This document shows, piece by piece, positions 53,836 through 63,710 of a stretch of 64,000 nt of DNA. How positions within the stretch are numbered: position 1 is the first letter of the stretch; each line of letters begins with the position of its first letter. The stretch is from contig CM053158.1 of the NCBI GenBank assembly GCA_028571685.1, positions 51,072,501 through 51,136,500 of the forward strand, read 5' to 3'. Under the pieces are notes generated by a model. It made no database searches and was not told the DNA's origin. It was given only the letters and a program-made list of their open reading frames with translations. The stretch comes from Heterohyrax brucei. Its lineage: Eukaryota; Chordata; Mammalia; Hyracoidea; Procaviidae. Made by a program: the position numbers and the translations under genes.

Positions 53836-53839
53836 TGCA

Positions 53840-54005
53840 CCTCACACTTGAATGCTTTTCCATTGCCCTTGAGGTAAAGTGTAACCCTGTTACGGTGACA
53901 AGACGTTTCTACTCTGATTCCTACCCAGCTCTTCAGACTATCTCCAGCCCCTTGCACCTTCCTAAACTTCACCAGTTCCTAATAAATGAGCAGGAAGGTC
54001 TTGCT
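53840..54005 (+). repeat. L2 LINE fragment
   Basis: CTTGAGGTAAAGTGTAACCC and CTCTTCAGACTATCTCCAGC in the order of the L2 3' part. Diverged. Confidence 0.5.
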
Positions 54006-54118
54006 GACTCTTTCATCCACACTGCAGTAAAGGTGGGCCAGACGTTTTTCTTTAACTCTTAGTAAATGCACGCTCTTGTAGTGACAGAAAAGATTCTGTC
54101 TACCAATCCATTTTTTAT

Positions 54119-54390
54119 TCTGCTGCTGGTCAGTTGGCTCCCAACCCTTGGCAAACCCATGCACAGTGTAACAAAATGCTGGCCCAGTCTTGTTGCAGAC
54201 TGGACCATTATGATCCCTTGGCTGATTTTTGGAAGTAGATCACCAGGCTTTTCTTCCTAGTCTGCTGTAGTCTGGAAGCTCCAGAGACAGACAGATGGTG
54301 TTGCATGTGAAGTACGTTGGCCAGAAACTGAATCTGAGTCTCCTGCACGGAAGCCAGAATTCCACCACCAAACAGCCTCGGTCTCATCCT
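54119..54390 (-). mobile_element. tRNA-Gly-headed AfroSINE (antisense)
   Basis: TGGTCAGTTGGCTCCCAACC tail, GATTTTTGGAAGTAGATCAC, GTCTGCTGTAGTCTGGAAG, head with CCAGAAACTGAATCTGAGTC. Confidence 0.78.
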
Positions 54391-55038
54391 GTTCCCATAA
54401 TACCTTGTTTACCAAATCTTTGGCATGCTCCTCTTGATACCTCAGGAAACTACAACTTAGTCACATTGTCAATTTTACCAGAATTCAGAACTTTAGGGAG
54501 CTGGCAGACATACAGATTTTAATAAATAGAGAGGCAGAATTAGTCAGTGTTTGGAATCTACTGTCTGGACACTCAGTTGTGTTTCACAAATCTCACTGGA
54601 TAACTGACTAAAGTTTGATTCAGATATGTCTGCATTATGAAATTGTAGTCGTTTTGATTTTTCAATTCTGGAAAATATTTGAGTTGTTGAACCATTTCTA
54701 ACCAGGAATATGTATTTATTTTTCAAAAGGAACTTAATTTTTTGTTAAATACTGAAATATATTTGGGGAAGTTGATTGCGTAGATATGGAAATAGGACCA
54801 CTTGGGTGATAGTTACCAGTTGCCAATTTCTCATGCACTTAAACAATCTGTCTCTTTTCAAAGTATGACAGTTGGCAGAAGTTGTTGGGCATATGAGAGA
54901 TGGTGATTGTTTTCAGACATTAAAAATCAGCCTTCAGAGCTTCACTGTTTCATGGTCTAACTTCATCCTCTGGTTGCCTTTTACCCACAGCTCTGGCTTC
55001 CTGGGATCATCTTCCATGGAGTAGACCCACTTGGGTAT
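54391..55038. other. No recognisable feature
   Basis: No gene or repeat family supported. Confidence 0.4.
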
Positions 55039-55039
55039 G

Positions 55040-55130
55040 GAAAACCCAAACCCAAACCTGTTACCACTGCGTCAGCTCTGGCAACCCCACATGTTGTAGA
55101 AGGGTACAGTGCTCCATAGGCTTCTCAAAG
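55040..55130 (-). mobile_element. AfroSINE fragment (antisense)
   Basis: AACCCAAACCCAAACCTGTT, GGCAACCCCACATG; truncated. Confidence 0.7.
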
Positions 55131-55247
55131 TTTGAATTTTTTTTTCATTTATAAACCATGTATTCAAACAGACTTTATTCCATACATACTGTGTGTTAGG
55201 AATTTTCCTAAGTTCTGTTGTGTTTAATAATTACCTTTATCTGTACT

Positions 55248-55321
55248 TGGAAACCCTGGTGGCAGAGTGGCGAACAGCTAAGGCTGCTAACTGAAAGGTG
55301 AGCAGTTTGACTCTACCAGAT
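55248..55321 (+). mobile_element. Short AfroSINE, 5' half only
   Basis: CTTGGAAACCCTGGTGGCAG and GGTGAGCAGTTTGACTCTAC; stops at the RTE insertion. The 3' half is not found on the other side. Confidence 0.8.
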
Positions 55322-55820
55322 GTTGTTGTTGTTAGGTGCCATCAGATTGGTTCCAACTCATAACGACCCTATGTACAACGAAACAAAACACTGGCCGGTC
55401 CCGTGCCATACCCATAATTGTTTTTATGTAAGTCCATTGTTGAGGCCACTTGTCAGTTCATCTTGTTGAGGGGATTCCTGGGTTTTGATGACATTTTATT
55501 TTACCATGCATGTTGTCTTTCTCCAGGGATTGATCCCTCTGGACAACGTGTCCAAAGTGTGCCAGATGCAGTCTCACCATCTTTGCTCCTAAAGAGCACC
55601 CTGGTTGTACTTCTTCCAGGACAGATCTGTTTGATCTTCAAGAAAAAAATGTTGAAAAGATGTGTCACCTTAAAGAGTAAGGTGCAGCTGACCCAAGCCA
55701 TGTTATTTTCAATGTCATCGTATGCATATGAAAGCTGGCCAGTGAATAAGAAAGACAGAAGAATCGATACCTTTGAATTGTGGTATTGGAGAATATTGAA
55801 TATACCATGGAATATTTGAT
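55322..55820 (-). mobile_element. RTE LINE with internal inversion (twin-priming structure)
   Basis: The part at 55322-55630 is the RTE 3' end in antisense (GTTGTTGTTAGGTGCC to CTTCCAGGACAGATCTG). The part at 55633-55817 is the immediately preceding RTE segment but in sense orientation (GTGTCACCTTAAAGAGTAAG, GCATATGAAAGCTGGCC, TTGAATATACCATGG). About 14 bp of the source is missing at the junction, judged against the other RTE copies. Confidence 0.88.
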
Positions 55821-55829
55821 TTTTTTTTT

Positions 55830-55925
55830 TAAAGTAGATCACCAGACTTTCCTGCATGCCAGTTCAGGGTGGATTTGAACTGTCAACTTTTCGGTTAGTA
55901 CTTGACCACTTAAATGTTCACACCG
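55830..55925 (-). mobile_element. AfroSINE fragment (antisense)
   Basis: AAGTAGATCACCAGACTTTC and GAACTGTCAACTTTTCGG. First of three consecutive antisense SINEs. Confidence 0.78.
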
Positions 55926-55929
55926 CACA

Positions 55930-56150
55930 AAATCAAAGAATCTCAATCTATTGAGTTGATTTCATGGCAACACCGTGTGTTGCAGGGTACAACTACTTCA
56001 TAGGGATTTCTTGGCTGTGATCTTTGCAGTAGCAGGTAGCAGGCCTTGTTTCTCAGGCATTTCCAGATGGGTTTAAAGCTCCAACCTTTAGGTCAGTAGT
56101 CAAGTGCAAACTGTTTGTGCCATCCAGAGACTTTTTTGTACCACCCAGGG
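55930..56150 (-). mobile_element. AfroSINE (antisense)
   Basis: CTATTGAGTTGATTTCATGG, GTGATCTTTGCAGTAGCAGG, ending GTACCACCCAGGGAC. Confidence 0.78.
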
Positions 56151-56164
56151 ACATCAGACATAAA

Positions 56165-56342
56165 ACTAGTTGCTGTCAATGGATTCCAACTCATGATTAC
56201 TTCATGTTTGTGGAGTAGAACTATGTTCTATAGGGTTTTATGGCTGTGACATCTTCCCAGGTACCTTTGAGTGGGTTAAAATCTCCAGACTTTTGATTAG
56301 CAGGCGCAAACTTAACCACTTGCACCACTCAGGGACTCTGTT
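56165..56342 (-). mobile_element. AfroSINE (antisense)
   Basis: GTTGCTGTCAATGGATTCC, GTGGAGTAGAACTATGTTC, GAGTGGGTTAAAATC, ending GCACCACTCAGGGAC. Confidence 0.8.
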
Positions 56343-56349
56343 GGGTAGG

Positions 56350-57000
56350 CACACTGGGGGAATTGGATTTGACATTCTCTACCTTCGCTCTGCAGTGGCT
56401 ATTCTTCCGTCTTGTAAGGAATCTATCAGCTGCTGGGAGAAGGCAGTGAAGCATGTGAGACCCAGGAACTAACTCTATTTCCTAGCAACCAAGGAAAACC
56501 ATTTCTCCTCTGTCAGCAGGAATGCTCAGATTTATGTACGCTACAAACACCCGTTATCACCATAATAAACCATATATTTGCAGGTGGTATTTACAGCCAG
56601 CTAATCGTAGCACTCCATCCTGGCAGCCCCCAAGCTTGTGAGTGCCCTGTTTGGAGCCCCCCAAAATGTGATTAGGTGGATGCTGAGCACTAATTTACTT
56701 AACAGCAGTGCCTGACAAAGCTACTAACCAGCTAATTATGAGGGAAGATCACTGATACCATTAATTGAGTGGTTGTAAAACTCCGGTAAAGTCAGATGGT
56801 ACTAAAGTCCATTTTCAATTTACTCAGCTATTAAAAGTATTTCCGGCCATAAAATAAACAGACACAAAGCATACTAAACAGGCTAATATGGAAACATAAA
56901 AAGAGAGGGGAGAAGCTTGTCGTAGCAATTAGCGGCCGTGATTAGCTGTACCACAGACCCAGGGGTGGAAATTAAATATTAATTTATGGCAATTCTCTGG
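56350..57000. promoter_or_regulatory. Candidate conserved noncoding element / enhancer
   Basis: About 650 bp with no recognisable repeat in a window otherwise full of repeats. It is rich in homeodomain-type cores: AGCTAATCG, GCTAATTATGAG, CCATTAATTGAG, GTGATTAGCTG, AATTAAATATTAATTTATGG, plus AGCTATTAAAAG. Clustering and absence of repeats resemble developmental enhancers. Conservation itself cannot be seen from one sequence. Confidence 0.4.
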
Positions 57001-57308
57001 CGAAGGAGGTTTGCTGGCAACCGTTTTGCCTATAGGTGGGCTAGATGCTTGTCATTCCACTTGCCAAAAATCATCTTCACGCTTAGACTGTGCTTTAGGC
57101 TGCCTTGGGACTGTTTTCTATTGTCCGTAACTGAAAGATACTCATTTGCTACATCTCCTTATAAACAGCCTCAGTTTCCCTATTCCTAATACAACAGGCT
57201 CCTTTAGGGGACTTCCAACTCTAAAAGGCCCTGTGATGATCTGTTCCAACATCCTTTGTCAGATGAAGAATTAATTAGTGTACTCAAAGAAATCAGTCTT
57301 TGTCTTAG
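57001..57308. other. No recognisable feature
   Basis: Nothing supported; may be the edge of the preceding block. Confidence 0.35.
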
Positions 57309-57309
57309 A

Positions 57310-57472
57310 ACCAAACCAAAACCCACTGCCACTGAGTCCATTCCAACTCATAGTGACCCTATAGGACAGAGTAGATTTGTCCTACAGAGTTTCCAAGCGG
57401 CATCTGCTGGATTCAAACTGCTGTCCTCTTGTTAGCAGCATTAGCACTTTACCAGGATGCCACCAGGGTTTC
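57310..57472 (-). mobile_element. Short AfroSINE (antisense)
   Basis: CCACTGCCACTGAGTCCATT, GACCCTATAGGACAGAGTAG, ending GATGCCACCAGGGTTTC. Full length and well kept. Confidence 0.92.
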
Positions 57473-57845
57473 ATTTTCTGTAGTGACTTCGGTGTCTTTG
57501 TTACCGATGGAGGGCTCCAGGCAACACCTGACAGCTTAGGTGAATGAGACGGCTGAGTATAGAGGCTGGCCACCATTTGACATCAGCCCTGCTTCCTGGA
57601 AAGCAACAGGGCTAGAGATTGAGTTCCATCACCTGACTCATGATTCCATCAATCCTGACTATGGAGTGAAGCCCTAACAGAACTGTGAACAATGAAGCTC
57701 GAGTGAGCTTCCCGGTTGGTGAAAGAAGTCAGTGTGCTGGGAAGGTAACATGTTGCTCAGAACACGGAAGCTCTGTATTTGGAATTTTCCCAGATCCTGC
57801 CCTATGCAACTCTTCTTTTGTATCCTTTTAGCTATAATAAAATTA
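57473..57845. other. No recognisable feature
   Basis: No gene or repeat family supported. Confidence 0.4.
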
Positions 57846-57847
57846 CC

Positions 57848-58145
57848 TTGTTGTTAAGCACCCTGGAGTTGACCCTGACTCATAGCAACCCCACGTGTAA
57901 CAGAAAAAAATGTTGTCTGAGCTGCACCATCCTTACAATAGTAAGGATGTTTGAGCTCATTGTTGCAGCCATTGTGTTGGTCCAACTCACTGAAGATCTT
58001 TCTCTCTCTTGCTCACCCTCTACTTAACCAAGCATGTGATGTCCTTCTCCAGGGGTTGGTCCACAGTAAAAGAGACAAAGTCTTACCATTCCTGCTTCTG
58101 AAGACCATTCTGGCTATACCTCTTCCAAGACAGATTTGTTCTGAA
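57848..58145 (-). mobile_element. RTE LINE 3' end (antisense)
   Basis: TTGTTGTTAAGCACCCTGG, GTTGCAGCCATTGTGTTGG, CTTCCAAGACAGATTTGTTC. 5' truncated as usual for target-primed insertion. Confidence 0.9.
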
Positions 58146-58384
58146 GCCTTTTCCATGTGGTACCTGGAGGATGTCATGATCTAAAGGCAGCTTGTTCCTG
58201 GAACCTCTCCCTTCCCAGCATTCATTTCAAATGTCTCTGAAGGCACTGAGTGCTTGGGAATTGGGATAACCTTCAGCACCACAAACTTCTTCAGTGACTG
58301 CTCGGTTAGGGATTGCAAAAGAACCCAGGTGATGCCCCTCAACCAAACTGTCTTCAGTCCGTTTCCAGCAGCTGGGCACTATGC

Positions 58385-58570
58385 CAACTGCTATACAAGC
58401 ACATTTCATTTAATCTCACGATAATCCTATGAGGGAACTACAGTTATTTATACCCATTTCATTAATGAGAAAATGAAACCTCAGAATGATTGAATGACTC
58501 ACCCCAAGGTGCACAGAGCCAACCAAGCCAGAATCTGGCCTCAGACCTGTTTGTTTCCCAAGCCTGTGGT
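58385..58570 (-). repeat. MIR SINE (antisense)
   Basis: CATTTCATTTAATCTCACGA, CCTATGAGGGAACTAC, GAGAAAATGAAACCTCAG, AAGGTGCACAGAGCC. Confidence 0.82.
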
Positions 58571-58724
58571 CTCCGCTGCTGCCTCGCAATGCCTGCCGGG
58601 GACTATCTGGGAAAGCAGGAGGGGACTTGAAATGGGGCCTATGCATCTTGGCAGTTGTTTTCTATTTCCATGTTTCAGTGTGCTAAAATAATAATAGGGG
58701 TAGTATCTCTACTTGAGAAACTCA

Positions 58725-58880
58725 TGCTACATGTGGTTAAGAGCTACAGCTGATAACCAAACGGTCAGCAGTTCAAACCCACCAACCACTTCTTGAAAAC
58801 TGTATCAAGCAGTTCTACTCCGTCCTATATGGTCACTCTGAGTCAAAATTGACTCGACGGTAATGAGTTTGGTTTTCTGG
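58725..58880 (+). mobile_element. Short AfroSINE
   Basis: GTGGTTAAGAGCTACAGC, CAGCAGTTCAAACCCACC, GTCAAAATTGACTCGACGG, ending GAGTTTGGTTTTC. Confidence 0.88.
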
Positions 58881-58944
58881 GGATCATTTCTACTTGCACA
58901 TTGTACTAGATTGACTGGTATTTCTCCAACTTGCATGTCTACTT

Positions 58945-59365
58945 GGAGCCTGTGAAGCGATTTTATTTGGAAATGGGGTCTTTGTAGGTGTAGTCAAGTT
59001 AAGATGAGGTCATTCCAGATCAGGGAGGTCCCTAATCCAGTAACTAGTATCCTTACAAGAAGAGGAACATTCAGGCACAGACGCACAGACACAGATACAC
59101 ACACACACACACACACACACGACAGGGAGAGCCCCAACAAATGGTGGAGCCAGAGACTGGAATGATCATCTAGAGGCCAGGGAATGCCAAGGATTGTCAG
59201 CAACTTAGGACAGAATCAGGCAAGGACCCTGTCTGAGAGCATTTGGAGAGAGCAGGGCCCTACTGACCCCTCAAATCTGGGTTTTTAGCTTCCAGGTCTC
59301 TGGAAGAATGAATTGCTGTGATTATAAGCCACTCCACTGTAGTGTTTTGTTCCGCAGCTCTAAGC
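58945..59365 (+). mobile_element. MLT1-type LTR with (CA)n
   Basis: TTTATTTGGAAATGGGGTC, GTCAAGTTAAGATGAGGTC, TCCTTACAAGAAGAGGAAC, CAGAGACTGGAATGATC and TATAAGCCACTCCACTGTAG, standard MLT1 order. A (CA)n run at 59095-59120 lies in the A-rich CACAGACACA region. Confidence 0.85.
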
Positions 59366-59597
59366 ACCCAGCACACACTTCATGTGCCTTGAATTTCTTT
59401 GGGATTTCACCAGTGAGAGCTCCTTTCCAGTAATCCCCAGGCTGGTCAACAGGCCAATATTTTCACCAAAAGTAATAACAAAACAATCTCCTTTCTGACG
59501 ATGTGGATGCCCAGACATGGGTCCAGCCCTGCTCTGCCATGAACCATCCAGATGACCCTCTGTGAGGTCCTCAGCCGCCCTGGGCTTGGCTTCCTGT

Positions 59598-59690
59598 TGT
59601 AGTGTTGTGTGCTGTCAAGTTGAGGTTTCAACTCACAGAGGACCCATGGGATAGACCCATGGCCCATAGCTTTTCCTAGGTTGTAACCTT
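59598..59690 (-). mobile_element. AfroSINE fragment (antisense)
   Basis: GTGCTGTCAAGTTGAGGTT, CAACTCACAGAGGACCC, then a degraded middle. Confidence 0.65.
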
Positions 59691-60125
59691 TTTTCAAAAA
59701 TGATATTTTATTGTGCTTAAGGTGAAGGTTTACACAGCAAAATTAGTTCTCCATTTAACAATTTCTACATAAATTATTCAGTGACACTGGTTACAATTTT
59801 CTCAATGTGTCAGCATTCTCATTCATTCTGTTCTGGTTGTACCATTTCCAGTATTCTAGTTGCCCTGCCACATTACCCTCTCATCTTTACCTTAGAGTAA
59901 CAGTTGACCATTTGACCTCATATAGATGATTTTTTTTAAAGGAGTTCATTACTCACAGGTGGTATTCTGTGTTTTGTTAACTAGTCTGTTATTTAGATGA
60001 AAAGTGATCTTAAGGGACAATTTTAGTTTAAGATTTAAAGAATCTCAAGGTGATCATGTTGGGGAGTCCCCTAGCATCAACTGGACCACTAAGTCTAGAC
60101 TTTTTAAGTCTGAGTTCTTCATCTT

Positions 60126-60485
60126 ACAAACTGGAGGGTACTGGAAGACATGGCTCCTTGTCTGTGTGTTCGCCCAGAGCTGAAACCAGTCCCAAAGTCA
60201 ACTCTCCAGACAAACGTTGGACTGGACTGTAAGACATAAAATGGTACTGGCTAAGAGTGTGCTTCTGGCTGAAGTAGATACGTGAGGCCCGCTAAGCAGT
60301 TCCTGTCCAGAGGCAAGATGAGAGGGCAGAGGGGGACAGGAACTGGTTGAATGGACAAGGGAAATACAAGATGAAATGAAGTGTGCTGTCACAGCAGCTA
60401 GTGTGTGCGCAAGGTTTTGTATGAGAAAATTGACTTAGATTACAAACTTCCACTTAAAACAGAATAAAATACTAAATGAGAACAG
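60126..60485 (+). repeat. Paenungulate-type repeat, sense copy 1
   Basis: ACTGGAGGGTACTGGAAGAC, GTGTTCGCCCAGAGCTG, AAGAGTGTGCTTCTGGCTG, ending TTCCACTTAAAACAG. Followed by GAGTTCTTC, as on its left side. Confidence 0.7.
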
Positions 60486-60509
60486 TTTTTTGAGTTCTTC
60501 TAGTAATAA

Positions 60510-60880
60510 GACCAAACTTGATGGTGTGACAGATTGGAGGGCTCCCAGAAGACATGGCCCCCAGACTATCTGTTAGCCGAGAACTGAAAACATTCCCAAA
60601 GTCGAGAGTGTACTTCTTGGCTTAAGAAGAGAGGGGACAAATTGAGCAGTTGCTGTCTGGAGGTGAAATGAGAAGACGAGAGGGGTGAGGAGCTGGCTGA
60701 ATGGGCATGAGAAATACGAGGTGGAGAGGAGGAGTGTGCCATCACCGTGTGTGGAGAGCAGCTAGAATCACATAACAAAGTGTGCATACATTTTTTAATG
60801 AGAATCTGACTTGAATTGTAAATTTTCACTTAAAACACAACAGAAAAAACAAATAATTAAAAAAAGAAACAAGAAATTAA
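60510..60880 (+). repeat. Paenungulate-type repeat, sense copy 2
   Basis: GATTGGAGGGCTCCCAGAAG, CTGTTAGCCGAGAACTG, GAGTGTACTTCTTGGC, AAATTTTCACTTAAAACAC and an A-rich tail with AATTAAAAAAAG. Homologous throughout to copy 1. Confidence 0.7.
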
Positions 60881-61154
60881 GAATTGAGTTCTGTTGTACA
60901 TTTATCTCCCATTATACAAGGATCCACCTATTTTGGCCCTGATCGGAATGGTCAGTAGTTGTAACTGGGCACTTTCTAGTTCTTTTTGGCTTCAGAGTAG
61001 CTGAGATAATGGTTCACGTAGACTACTAGTTCCATAGATTACTTTCTTCTTTAAGTCTTTGATTTCCTTCTTTCTCTTTTGTTCCAGATGAGTCAAGACC
61101 AATAGTTGTAGCTTAGATGGCTACTCACAGACTTTTAAGACCCCAGATATTGTT

Positions 61155-61292
61155 TAATTCACACTTATGCAGCACTTCCCATGGGCCAGGAAGACCACCG
61201 GTTTAGTGGCAACATTCTGATCTTCCATGTGGGAGACCTGGGTTTGATTCCCAACCAATACACCTCATGTTCAGCTACCATTAGAATACAGA
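61155..61292 (+). mobile_element. tRNA-Gly-headed SINE, 3' truncated
   Basis: ACCGGTTTAGTGGCAAC (A box) and CCTGGGTTTGATTCCCAACC (B box) of a tRNA-Gly-like head; stops after GTTCAGCTACCATT. Inserted in the paenungulate repeat. Shares its upstream CACTTATGCAGCACTTCC with the copy at 63.2 kb. Confidence 0.8.
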
Positions 61293-61391
61293 ATGTGTAC
61301 TTTATGAATTATGTTATGCCAATTAATTGAGTTATCCCACAAGACTGTGGTCCTCAGCCTTGAAACACGGAAAACCAATCTCATGAGGTGT

Positions 61392-61505
61392 TTAGTTAAG
61401 CTGTAATCTTTTCAGAGGCAGATCACCCACTGGATGGTTTGAAAAGCCAGTGTTTCTGTTAGCAGCCAAGCACTTAACCAACTAGTGCACTACTAGAGCA
61501 TTTTG
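61392..61505 (-). mobile_element. AfroSINE fragment (antisense)
   Basis: TTTCAGAGGCAGATCACCC, CAGCCAAGCACTTAACC, ending GCACTACTAGAGC. Confidence 0.75.
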
Positions 61506-61523
61506 GGCTTTGTTTGAAATAGA

Positions 61524-61681
61524 CAAAAAAACCTGTTACCGTGGAGTTGATTCCAACTCATGGTGACCCTAAAGGATAGAGTAGAACTGCCCCATAGGGT
61601 TTCCAAGGAGCAGCTGGTGGATTTGAACTGCTAACGTTTTGGTTAGCTATTAAATGCTTCACCACTGCTCCACCAGGGCTT
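61524..61681 (-). mobile_element. Short AfroSINE (antisense)
   Basis: ACCGTGGAGTTGATTCC, GTAGAACTGCCCCATAGGG, GGATTTGAACTGCTAACG, ending GCTCCACCAGGGCT. Full length. Confidence 0.92.
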
Positions 61682-62495
61682 TGCTTATTTCCCCTAAATG
61701 AAAACCTTTCCTCTTACATGTTTGTGTGTCTGACGTGTATATGTATTTTAATGAAGAGGTAGAACACCAACACTGTGAAAACAACAAGCAATGTGGGAAT
61801 AACATTTGGTTTCAGTGCCTATAGGGGAACTGTCTGTTGCCCAGATAAGAGCATCAGAAAGAACGGGATCTCTGAGTCGATTAGTGAGCAGAATTGGACC
61901 ACAGCACGGTGCAGTGAGGATCTGCTTTGGTATGAGGTCTTGATATGGAAGATGTCATCAGCACCCTGCTTCTTGGTACTCACCATCCCTTGACATGACC
62001 CCAGATTCTTATTGCAGACATCTGTGATGCTGTGCCTGGGCACTTTCTCAGGTCACAGGATAATGCTTAGCTCACTCACTAGCCAGGCTAGAAGGGCAAG
62101 GAATTGACATCCCTGAGACTTAGTCTTAACCAAAGTGGAATGGAAATTGGTGAATAAATACCCAAGCTTCCTTCTCGCTGGGAATGGTCCTGAATCATGT
62201 TCTGCACATCCTCCTTTACATCTGCGGTAGATTGAGCCCAAGTGCCCAGAGATAACCTGCTTATTAATCCACTTCTTGTTGACTTTCTTCCTTTCCCTGT
62301 TTCACTCATCCATCCCTCTAGAGCGCTCTCTGGGACAACCTCCTTAATTTACTGTCTGAACTCACATATTTACTCCGGGATCTGCTTCCCTGGGAAACAA
62401 GATAGGTGGTTCAAATCCTTATTCTTGTGCTGATCAGGTTTAAGTCTCTGGAAACACACTCCCATCATTTAAATTCCAGCATTCTCAGCTGAGAT
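61682..62495. other. No recognisable feature
   Basis: Frames of 60-75 codons on both strands lack domains. No repeat family supported. Confidence 0.4.
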
Positions 62496-62499
62496 GATA

Positions 62500-62625
62500 G
62501 AAGTCGAGCAAATCTCATGAGGCAGGTGTGAACATTTCGTAAAATATAATGTGTAAATAGTTTAGAACAGCATCTGGCATACAGCAGGCATTCAATAAAT
62601 GCTGTCATTGTTCATTATTACAACG
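62500..62625 (+). repeat. MIR SINE 3' end
   Basis: TAGTTTAGAACAGCATCTGG then CATTCAATAAATGCTGTC, the MIR 3' end. Confidence 0.75.
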
Positions 62626-62734
62626 GATAGCTCCTGAGAAGTGAGATTTTCTTAGCCAAGCCTAAATCCAATCTGACAGCTCTTAGCTCCCCAAACTCAG
62701 ACTTACTCTGGCTAAATCTCCTTGGTTATTTAAG

Positions 62735-62900
62735 GGAATCTAATTCATTTATTCATTTAACGTATCTTTAGCAAATATTGACTTAACACCTTTTATGTCA
62801 AAGACATGGTGCTATGGTGGATATAAAGAATACGATGAGGTCACTGCCTCTGGGGAGATAAGCATGTCCACACGCAGCACATATTATGGTAAGTGCTCCA
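62735..62900 (-). repeat. L2-type LINE 3' end (antisense)
   Basis: TTCATTTATTCATTTAACG, ACACCTTTTATGTCAAAGAC and TGAGGTCACTGCCTCTGGGG match the reverse order of an L2 3' end. Confidence 0.6.
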
Positions 62901-63194
62901 GCATATGTGTTAACAAAACACAAAGGACTTCCGAGGAGGTGAAGATAATTGTGTTTGGTGTGGAGGAGGAAATTATATTTGAATTGGGTTTTAAAGGATG
63001 GATACAATTTCAACAGAAGAGATGGAGGAAAGAGGGATAAATGGAGGGGAGAAAGTGACAAAGGTAAAAGGACCTGATATCCTGGAGACAGCACATCCAT
63101 GGAGATGGATGGGAGAGCTAGTAGGTAGGTGGGATGGATGGGAGAGAGAATAGATGGTGACTTTCCATCTCTAAGAGCTCAGGAACAGCAGATG

Positions 63195-63490
63195 CTCCAC
63201 AATAATAATAACCCGCACTTATACAGCACTTCCCATGGGCCAGGAAGAGCACTGGTTTAGTGGCAACCTTCTGACCTTCCATGGAGGAGACCTGGGTTTG
63301 ATTCCCAACCAATACACCTTGTGTTCAGCTACCATCTACCTGCCAATGGAGCCTTGCATGTTGTTATGAGGCTGAACAGCTTTTGGTGAATCTTTCAGAC
63401 TAAGACAAACTAGGAAGAAAGACCGACTATCTACTTCTGAAAATCAGCCAGCCAAAACCCTGTGGGTCATTAACAGTTGGATTCACGCTT
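63195..63490 (+). mobile_element. tRNA-Gly-headed AfroSINE with MIR-like leader
   Basis: Leader AATAATAATAACCCGCACTT with AGCACTTCCCATGGGCCAGG looks like an antisense MIR edge. The head has CTGGTTTAGTGGCAACC (A box) and CTGGGTTTGATTCCCAACC (B box). The body continues GCATGTTGTTATGAGGCTG, AGACTAAGACAAACTAGG and AAATCAGCCAGCC. The RTE-like tail is mostly lost. Confidence 0.8.
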
Positions 63491-63559
63491 TAACCTTGAG
63501 TATGGTGCAGGGCTGGATTACCGTGACTCCATGGAAACTGACAGCAACAATGTTCCAGA

Positions 63560-63710
63560 AAACAGTTGTAGATATGCTAACTCCTTTAATCTTCATGTTT
63601 AAGGTCAGTACAACTGTTGTCTCCATTTTACAGATAAGGAGACTGAGACTCAGGGGGGTTTTGTCTTGCCCAAGTTCACACAGATACAAGGGTTGACCTG
63701 GAAACTGTGG
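63560..63710 (-). repeat. MIR SINE (antisense)
   Basis: AACTCCTTTAATCTTCATG, TCTCCATTTTACAGATAAGG, GACTGAGACTCAGG, CAAGTTCACACAG. Confidence 0.8.

Larger units (their letters stand above)
59695..61345 (-). repeat. Paenungulate-type repeat (antisense), broken by sense copies of itself
   Basis: The outer antisense element: TTTTATTGTGCTTAAGGTG (59709) through ACTTTTTAAGTCTGAGTTC (60118), resumed at GAGTTCTGTTGTACATTTAT (60887) and running to GACTTTTAAGACCCCAGA (61131) and AATTATGTTATGCC (61307). Two sense copies of the same family lie inside. Likely the 3' region of a LINE-type element; no coding frame left. Confidence 0.65.

Noticed and set aside
55418-55819. 133-codon frame resembling an RTE protein
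   Set aside because: Crosses the inversion junction, so its first half is antisense LINE; not a real protein.
63240-63320. tRNA-Gly gene
   Set aside because: The A and B boxes are present but the stems are degraded and it continues into a SINE body.
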